64,000 nucleotides of DNA from Takakia lepidozioides (Eukaryota > Streptophyta > Takakiopsida > Takakiales > Takakiaceae), in the NCBI GenBank assembly GCA_030704615.1, contig CM060731.1, positions 58,632,756-58,696,755 of the forward strand, read 5' to 3'. Numbering within the stretch: the stretch's first letter is position 1; each line of letters opens with the position of its first letter. The notes under the pieces are model-generated. The model was not told the origin of the DNA. It ran no database searches and saw nothing but the letters and a program-made list of their open reading frames with translations. The position numbers were made by a program, and so were the translations under genes. Positions 57,001-64,000 of this stretch are shown here, one piece after another.

Positions 57001-58384
57001 AATCCGATATACTGCACCATAAACTTTCTAACCACTTCTAGCTAACCAAAGCCACCACTAACGCACAAATCCGACAAACAGTCAAATTTAGGTATGCCCA
57101 ATACATGGGCCACCAACGCAAACACATCTTTTGGCCGCACCTATTCCCATCCCCATACTGCCCGCTATGTTCTACCACCCACCAAGCACGTGACACCTGG
57201 CCGCATCTCCTCAGCCAATGTACGCACCCGATCATACATGGCCTACATATTACGAGACATAACCAGGCAATATGGCACCTCCATAAGCTTTTAAAAAAAC
57301 GTGCTGAAACTCGATGGTTCTCTCTCATGAACGCTGGCACCTACCAAGGCCGGCCACCTGACCACACTGTACCACCATGGCCGCTACCATGCATATGCAC
57401 TCGAACACCATGTTCTTGCCCAGCTAGGCTATGCCCAGACATACTCCTAGTACATGGCCTACCCATCAACATTGTGCCCCCCACTTCCCCATCCCCACAA
57501 CTCACCATCAATTTTATTGATTTCACATTTTGCCATGATCGCTACCCAAACGACTCGATTTTAGAAAAACGTCAAAAATATGCCCCGCTCATCCTCGGAA
57601 TCCGAAGACGGGGCTGGAAAACCGGTCCGCTAACCGTCATTACCGCCGGTACCCGAGGCGGCATTCATAACGCCAGTATTACTGACATATACAATAATTT
57701 TCAAATTCCCATCCTACCCATCCACAAATGCTTCAAAGAAATTCATCTCACGGCACTCCGATCACTCACAACTATTATTACCAACAAACGCCAGCTGGAA
57801 TCCGGCACCTCAAACATCCCATAGGTCTCCTAGGGTCCCCAAGGTACCCAGGGGTACCACTATCCCCTCCATTCTCGAACGTCATCAGGTGTCCCACATG
57901 ACACCCCCCCTCATTATGTAGGGCCCACCCCCAAAAGGGGGCAGTAGCCGCAAGACGAAGTGGCTCTTAGTTACGCCGACTTCGGCCGGAGTCTTCTCTC
58001 TCACTCTTTGGAGTAGTTCCCTACGCATTGGTCGCTTTCCGGCTTGCATGCTTACTCACTAGCTTTTGGTCACCAACGGGCTTGCACCGTTCTCGGGGTT
58101 ACTACTCCATATATATACTTCTGTAGGTTTCCGCGGGGGTTCCACAAACAGCCAAGTCCAAATCTGGTGCACCACCACCAAAGACCCTCAACTCCCTCTG
58201 AAGAGTCACGGTGAGTCTTGGTCCACCCACCACGGCCCCAATGGACCGTGGTGACTCCCCATGACTCCCACCACAAGGCCTCAGCCTCATGGTGAGTCCT
58301 ATGCCACCCCCACTACGACTCCCTAAGCTACCACCACCCCTCGTGGAGTCCCCCCGACCGCAACCCGGTTTGCGGGGCTCCACC
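54013..58384 (+). pseudogene. Proline-rich LINE, right-arm copy
   Basis: Parts in order: SINE-like 5' piece (54050-54140), endonuclease/RT linker (PFRPIPPI, 54140-54480), RT N-terminal half with NYRPIALANTIYKLF (to about 55500), hairpin insertion 55494-55612 (palindrome 55562-55581), polyproline-rich linker (55613-56220), RNase H relic (56425-56820; YTDGS kept, FTYSLTS in place of FTDSLTS), zinc-binding region with CPLCSTTHQARDTW and C-terminus in a 239-aa frame (57105-57824), and 3' UTR to 58384. The RT catalytic block is missing. Longer than the left copy by the 280-bp block and by the 5' part, which sits out of order in the left arm. Confidence 0.85.
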
Positions 58385-59820
58385 TAGTGAGTGCCTTTGC
58401 CTCCTTCAGTGCCGAAGGCACTCAAGGGTGCTTTAGCCCCCATCCCTATTCGCTGCCGCTGCCCCCACTGCCCCCACCACAAGGGCAACCCCTCTTGTGT
58501 CCCGACCCCCCGCCTTCAAGGCTAAGGGCCACGACACACACCCCTACCAACGACGAGTCGATGTCCTCATCAACTTGTCCCTTTTTGTGGAAATTAACAT
58601 CCAAGTTGTGGCGTCGACCCACATCAAGGAGTATGTTTCTGTGCCATGGCGTCCCATGGCAAAGAACCAAACCCCAACTTGACTCTTACTCCCCATTAGC
58701 TAGTTCGACCGACTTCCTCCAAGTCACGGCCAAGGGTGGAGCCTCTCAAGCTCCACCCAGTGCACTCTTCTTGGCCCACTTCATGGCCAAGGAACGATCA
58801 CTATAAGGAATAGGTGCTTTTCGCACCGGACTCGATTCTGTCCGAAACGACTGCGCGTGGGACTCCAGGTTGTGAATGACGACATGCCAGTCGTCGCAGT
58901 CGTTTTTATGCTACGCTAGCATAAAGGATGGAGTATACAAGTTGCGGAAGTGAACTCCGGGTTTCATGCCGATTTATAGGCTGATTTCCAAAAATATGGA
59001 AAACATATTTTTTATATTAATGAAATTTGCAGTCGTGTTGACGACTGCGGGTTGGACCCCCTAGGGACATTTTTAGGGATTGTAACCCATATGGCACTAT
59101 TTTGAAATTACAATGACACGCGTGGAATTGTGAGCGGGAGAGCAGTTGCAGGATTGGGTGGATCAAAAGCGGCATGTGTTGAGTCCATTGGAAGTCCATG
59201 GAATTTTTATTTTTTTTGAGTCTATTGTTTTCAGTTTATTCTAAAAAAAATAGATAGTAATATACATAACATTTTCAGTAAAGAGTCCCTCCTCAAATAT
59301 TGATAATATTTTTTACTAGATATTTTAATCGTTAATATGAAAAAACTTTTAGACGTCAAAATCTAAAATTTACAACCACTCGTCCATATACCAGCTGGCA
59401 CCTCTAGATTATAGGTTTGTATGTCTTTTTAGTAAAAGACGACACCTCAAAAACCCAAAACATAAGATGCTATGGACTAGAGCAAATCAACCTGTTTTTT
59501 GGTGCAAAATAGTCCATAGCTCTCAATCCCTAAGATAACTAGTCCATATAAAAATGGATTTGGGTTGGATTTAAAAATGACACCCCTAGTGTGTTTTCCT
59601 TTCTGCCATTGTATGAGTGTACATGATGTTTTTTCAGTCCATAAGATTTTATGTGTAACATCTGCACTCCACAGTAATCAACTTAAAAAGTCCATGGCTC
59701 TCTGGTACATGATTGTTTTTGCAATCTAACAATTGGTACACATACCTATTATAGTTAGAAACCCCACACCACATAAATTTAGATGAAATATTGAGTTATT
59801 GGACAAATATGGGTAAAATC
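58385..59820. other. Intergenic DNA outside the right arm
   Basis: 58385-58800 is C-rich with an open frame of 139 aa (58387-58806) that has no recognisable domain; a short hairpin GTGCCGAAGGCAC lies near 58410. 58800-59050 has several CGACTGCG words and a hairpin TTTATGCTA-CGC-TAGCATAAA. 59050-59820 is AT-rich. I cannot support a gene. Confidence 0.4.
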
Positions 59821-59831
59821 ATAGAGGGCGG

Positions 59832-61250
59832 TCACTGCAGAAACTGCCCTGTTATGCAAAAACTGAAACTGGGATTGGCAGGTGGAGGCATAAGTGTTTG
59901 ACATGTTGTTAGGGTATTTAGGCAAGTGATATGTGGATCCGATGTCCAGTTGTATGGGGGTAGTGCTAGGTATAATAGTGAGGGCACGTCTGATCGTGTG
60001 GTATGTGTTAAGATGTGATGTCTATGTACATTTTTGAGTACGGGTAAGGTAGCCACTATTTTGTTTTGAGCTTGTAGTTTGTGGGATTTCAGAAAGGGCA
60101 GAGTAGGTGGCAATGACACTTTTGGTCATTTCTTCCATTGAAGTTGTGAGTATGATCTTGGCTTCGATCCAGGCTTTGTCAGGGGATTGCTTGAGGTTTG
60201 CTTCGGAGAGTATGTCGGAGAGTTTTAGCATAAGGTGCAAGGATGTTGGTTGGAAGTGCTTTAGGAAGGTGACTATGTTATTGTGGGGGAGTGGGGATAA
60301 AATTCTAGATTGCGGCGGTGGAACATGTATGGGTGGAATAGGTCTAAAGGGGATGAGGGATGGTGGGATAGTTACTGATACGGGATAATGGTCGGAATTG
60401 CATAAACTATTAATCCTAGAGACCAGGAATGGGCGTAAACTAGGGGCATGTGAGGGCATGTACGAGTGTATAAGGATAATGGGGGGGAGCGCGGGGAGGT
60501 GTAGTTTGATGATTTGAAGGTGTGATCAGAGGGGGAGAGCGACAGGTATTTTGGCCGTGGTGCAAGGGGAATGATGAGTGCGGAGGATACCAAAAGCCAC
60601 CCTTCCCCGGGTAGGATGGTATGGCGTGGAGCGTCTAGTTAGGCACTGTACGGCTGTGAATGAGTTACCATACAACATATAGTAGGCTGGAAGCAATTTG
60701 TTGATATAGGAACTATTGGGGTTGTGTGTGTTGAGTTTAGTTTCTTGTAATATGATGATATGCGGGGGTGTAGAATCCGTGAGATGGATAAGGCTTTGAA
60801 TGCTGGTGGCAATTGATCCTACATTCCAAGTAAGTATGTTGAGTGCGTGTGCTTGCTGGGAGGAGGAGGTGTGTGGGGGATTGCTGGGTGTTGGAGGTGG
60901 GTCGCTGGTGGAGCTGGGCATGCAAGATGGGGTGGTGGATGGCGGTGTCATGGACATGGGTTGATATCCAGGGATGTCTGTCTTGGCTTGAATGGTTGCA
61001 ATGATAATTTGTTTGGAGAGGAATGGGAATTTGTTGGTGATAGTATCTAGCTCGTATATGGTTGCAGTTGGGTGTGCCAGGTGTTCGCCGAGAATCCTAT
61101 GGACTTCTCTGGGCTTGGCTTGTAGTAGGCCGAGAGATTCATGGAGGTTGTGTAGGTAATGTGGGGGTGCTAGATATCTGTGAGGTAGTGTGGGTAAATC
61201 ATGCAGTTGTTGTAGTAGTGAGCAAATGTATGTGTCTGGTTGGGTTCGAA
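59832..61250 (-). pseudogene. LINE 5' fragment with apurinic-type endonuclease domain
   Basis: On the - strand a frame beginning upstream of 60957 contains ILTWNVGSIATSIQSLIHL and IIILQETKLN, the N-terminal motifs of the LINE endonuclease (APE/EEP family). Frames 60459-60022 and 60119-59832 continue with SDHYPVSVTIPPS and the FRPIPPI linker also seen at the start of the palindrome LINE. Upstream (about 61060-61250) the strand is open through YELDTITNKFPFLSKQII. The frame changes at least twice and the RT is missing. It belongs to the same family as the palindrome LINE and shows the part those copies have lost. Confidence 0.75.
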
Positions 61251-61913
61251 AGTAGTCGTTGCATATTGAGGGTATTAGGGAGATGATGATGATTAGTGTG
61301 AATAGGAGGTGTTGTATGGGGTATGTGTTGAGTTTATGGGTGGCACGGACTAGAGATGGGTGTTGGTAGGTAGAGAGCCTAAAGGTGGCAATTGGGTGTG
61401 TCGGTTTGCTGTTAGTGGTGGAAGGGTTGGGGAGAAAGGGAGAGAAGTGGCCACTAAGGTGTTGATATGCAGGTACGAGTCAAACAGTGTTAATTTGCTT
61501 GGAAATTTAGTGCATATCTGTCTTTATGGTCCTTTGAAAGCTTGTTGATGATGCTACTGATGTTAGAGGGGCCTGGGTTTGGGTGGATGTCGCCGCAACG
61601 TAGTAGTATGAGCGTTGAACACAGACAAGTTTATAAGACCTAAAGTGGGACGGTGGATGGTGAGAGGAATGTTTAGACATGCGAGAGGTTTCTGTTGATA
61701 TCTCTCATGTGGGCAGTGGGTTATAAGTTGGATTTTGAGGGAAGGGGGGATAGAGGTGCGTGGGGAGTAGCTATAAAAAAGGTGTATGAGGGGGATGGGT
61801 TTTGGTGGTAGCGTAGTGGGTATGAGTAGAGCTGGTTGTTTGTGTATGTATGGGGGATTTTATTGTATTTAGATTAGTGTGTGGATTCATCCGGTGGCCA
61901 TGGAAGGGGTTTG
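61251..61913. other. No gene recognised; probable LINE leader
   Basis: G/T-rich on the + strand with short frames only. It may be the degenerate upstream (ORF1-side) part of the adjacent LINE fragment, but I find no motif to prove it. Confidence 0.3.
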
Positions 61914-61998
61914 TCGTGCGCATACACCTCGCTACACAACTACATCGTTGTCCAAACCACACAACATATACATACACACAAATCAGTCTGCCACAATG
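61914..61998. repeat. 85-bp direct repeat, copy 1
   Basis: GCGCATACACCTCGCTACAC ... CAGTCTGCCACAAT; repeated with three seen differences at 62281-62365. The two copies flank 282 bp that include the dispersed repeat at 62035-62270. Confidence 0.85.
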
Positions 61999-62034
61999 AT
62001 TAATAAAAACTAGACCCCATCACTTATACATTAC

Positions 62035-62270
62035 GAGTCAAGCCAAGCACACCCCAAAAGCTATGGGGAATGTGCACTACGCATGCCATAGCCGACGTGG
62101 GAGGCTCAACTCAAGAGAGATGAGCCTCACCGCGCATTCGTTGTGAATATAAACCACGCGCAGGGGCCAACAAATATCTTGACCCCTGGGTTGACACTTG
62201 GATCAAGCCCAAGTGTCATATATAAAAACTAATTATTTATTGGCTAGTTTCACACTACTAGTAAACTTTA
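62035..62270. repeat. Dispersed repeat related to 42900-43130
   Basis: Shares the ordered words TCAAGCCAAG, GGGGAAT, GAGGCTCAACTC, GATGAGCCTC, TTGACCCCTGG, TTGACACTTGG and CTAGTTTCACACTA with the spacer repeat. Lies between the two 85-bp direct repeats. Confidence 0.7.
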
Positions 62271-62280
62271 CTTTACAGTT

Positions 62281-62365
62281 GTCATGCGCATATACCTCGC
62301 TACACAACTACATTGTTGTCCAAACCACACAACATATACATACACACAAATCAGTCTGCCACAAT
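62281..62365. repeat. 85-bp direct repeat, copy 2
   Basis: Second copy of 61914-61998, offset 367 bp. Could be short LTR-like ends, or a duplication made when the intervening repeat arrived. Confidence 0.85.
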
Positions 62366-62385
62366 CGCCCCCCTAGCTGGTGGTT

Positions 62386-62860
62386 AGGTCCCTCTAACTC
62401 CGCTATGGCTTGAAAAATTTCTAACAACTAGTGTGATCAACTTATGGTGGCCTCCTAAGCTCTAAATTTTCATAAGGGTCTGGCCCCCAACAGATCTGCA
62501 CTTGTAGTTCAAGTTTCCGAACGTGTAGGTACTCAAATGGGCCTATCTTCTTGTCAACTGCTCTAGTTTGGGTGGGCTATGGCTTGGTGGATCTGTTACA
62601 AGTAGGGTGATGAAGACATGTAGCATCCATATCCATAAACATTTATAAGGGGTTCTGGTCTCGCCCACAATAGATCTGCACTTGTCATTCAAGTTTCCAG
62701 ATATACATGTACTCAAATGTGCCTATCTTCTTGCCATTTTCTCTAGTTTAGGTGGGCTATGGCTTGGTGGATTTGTTACAAGTAGGGTGGTGAAGATAAG
62801 ATAGCTTCTAGAACCATAATGGTTTCTAAGGGGTTGCGGTCTAGCCCCTAGCAGATCTAC
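62386..62860. repeat. 180-bp tandem repeat, about 2.6 copies
   Basis: GGTGGGCTATGGCTTGGTGG occurs at 62571 and 62751, an offset of exactly 180. AGATCTGCACTTGT, CAAGTTTCC, TACTCAAATG and CCTATCTTCTTG recur in the same register. The unit length is typical of plant satellites, but only a short array is visible. Confidence 0.85.
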
Positions 62861-63800
62861 TTGGAAGCTGCAGCAGCAGCGACACAATCGTTAAAATCAG
62901 GCACTGCTAATGAAGGCACATTCTTCAACACATTCCATCATGTTTTTCCCTCTTATTAGAATCGGCCATGTTGAATTCTCATAGTTAGCTGGTTGAGTGA
63001 ACCTTTGATAGTTTGGAGTGACTGATATGATACTGCCAATGTGACAACAAAAAAGTGTCCAGAAATAGGTAACAGAGATGAGGAGAAGCTGTGGAATGAA
63101 TACTTTTCTGACCCCAACCAATGGTGGGACAATCGAGGCATGAAGGTGAATGCCTGTTGGATTATAGAGAGTAGCAGATGCAATTGAGCATAAGAACTAG
63201 TGTGATAAGTAGGGTTGGGGTGTTTGCTAGAACAAATCTAGGCTGTCATTGTCAGCTGCTAGCAGCAAGCCAAGGATGAATGCATGATTTGTGCAGAGGC
63301 ATGGATAGCTGAAGGAGCAGAGATAGAGTGTGGGTCCAGATTCATCCAAGAGGGTCAGATTTCAAGCATAAGGTTACCTATGGTTCCCTGTGGATCAATA
63401 GCTACAAGAAACCTGCATGGGTAGATGGTCTATCACTGACCAAAAGGCAGGAAAATAGTTCATGGCTTTTAGCATGCCTGCGGAGACGTATTGTAGATGT
63501 AGTATGTCACCCTTTATCATGGTTGGATTTTGTTGACTCTCTTCCAACGCTTATTGTCTTGGATTCTATTCTGTTTTTTGAATGGTGAATCTTCAAGAGT
63601 ATTTGGATTTGTAGATTCATTTGGAATATATGGGAATTGTAGGAGAATTGTATGGGAATGTATGAATCACTTACACACCACTCTGTTAGTGGTATATGTA
63701 AGACTGTGACAATAGGCAAGAGTGGTTGTACTCCTCCAGATGTAGCCCCAATCACTTACATACCACTCTGGTAGTAATAATTCAAATACATGGTTCCTAC
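62861..63800. other. Region without recognised gene
   Basis: An 86-aa + strand frame (63328-63588) and two - strand frames (63183-62897) have no recognisable motif. CACCACTCTGTTAGTGGT and related words near 63675-63770 foreshadow the tandem repeat that follows. Confidence 0.35.
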
Positions 63801-63815
63801 TTGGTGGGACACACT

Positions 63816-64000
63816 GGATGACTCAGTTAGTGGTTTTAGCACACAACCTAACCACTATATCAATACTGGTAGAACCACTCCGTCAGTGGTTTTAGCACAC
63901 AACCTAACCACTACATTGATACTGGTAGAACCACTCAGTAAGTGGTTTTAGCACACAACCAAACCACTACATCAACACTATTAGAACCACATTTGTAATA
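63816..64000. repeat. 56-bp tandem repeat running off the window
   Basis: GTGGTTTTAGCACACAACC starts at 63830, 63886 and 63942 (period 56). Each unit also contains AACCACTCNGTNAGTGGTT, a near-perfect palindrome, and ATACTGGTAGAACC. At least three copies are present and the array continues past 64000. Confidence 0.9.

Larger units (their letters stand above)
43815..58384. repeat. Right arm of large inverted repeat
   Basis: Reverse-complement partner of 17582-30196. Compared with the left arm it has an extra 279-bp block at 44883-45161, keeps the 280-bp LINE block at 57552-57831, and keeps the 1421 bp (52866-54286) that hold most of P450 A exon 1, its promoter and the LINE 5' part. The outer end is the LINE 3' terminus, GGGGCTCCACC ending at 58384. 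Both P450 genes are open in this arm. Confidence 0.92.

Noticed and set aside
17582-58384. Palindrome as an assembly fold-back artefact
   Set aside because: The arms differ by point changes, 279/280-bp, 1421-bp and smaller indels, and homopolymer lengths, and they are separated by a 13.6-kb non-repeated spacer. A simple fold-back would give near-perfect arms. It cannot be fully excluded without reads.
58387-58806. A 139-aa + strand gene
   Set aside because: C-rich composition, no motif, and an overlapping open frame on the other strand.
62386-64000. CRISPR-like arrays
   Set aside because: Units of 180 and 56 bp are contiguous tandem repeats without spacers, in a plant nuclear genome.

Overview
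The window is nuclear DNA of a land plant. The evidence is a 16-exon gene with short GT-AG introns whose spliced product matches plant DEAH4 RNA helicases end to end, A-type (CYP71-clan) plant cytochromes P450, a PLS-type pentatricopeptide fragment, and plant-style LINE, MULE and Ty3-type retroelement debris. I cannot fix the species. The transposon families and the P450 style would suit a non-seed plant such as a bryophyte, lycophyte or fern, but that is inference.

Layout. 1-9747: the DEAH4 helicase gene on the + strand, apparently intact (698 codons when the exons are joined), with a MITE-like element upstream and a LINE fragment in intron 3. 9748-17293: a retroelement graveyard on the - strand: an unidentified ORF, a broken LINE with the FVDD reverse-transcriptase motif, and a broken gag with two zinc knuckles. 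17582-30196 and 43815-58384: two arms of a very large imperfect inverted repeat (about 12.6 and 14.6 kb) around a 13.6 kb spacer. Each arm holds the same cargo in mirror order: a LINE, P450 copy A, a 15-bp-TIR element, a PPR fragment, and P450 copy B convergent with A. In the spacer (30197-43814) lie a tandem repeat, a third LINE copy with an intact RNase H domain, an FCP1-like phosphatase relic, a rearranged MULE transposase with an inverted SWIM segment, and a 51-bp tandem repeat. 58385-64000: gene-poor DNA with a LINE endonuclease fragment and several tandem and dispersed repeats.

The most interesting structure is the palindrome. Its arms are nearly identical in the P450 genes but differ by discrete events. 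In the left arm both P450s are broken: A lost most of exon 1 and its promoter, and B has a nonsense codon and a changed heme-loop residue. In the right arm both are open. A 279-bp LINE block is missing from the left-arm LINE and is present as an extra copy elsewhere in the right arm. The left-arm LINE is circularly permuted relative to the right-arm one. P450 A, in both arms, has Pro in place of the usual oxygen-activation Thr. All exon joins, offsets and repeat lengths were read by eye; no alignment or database search was run.
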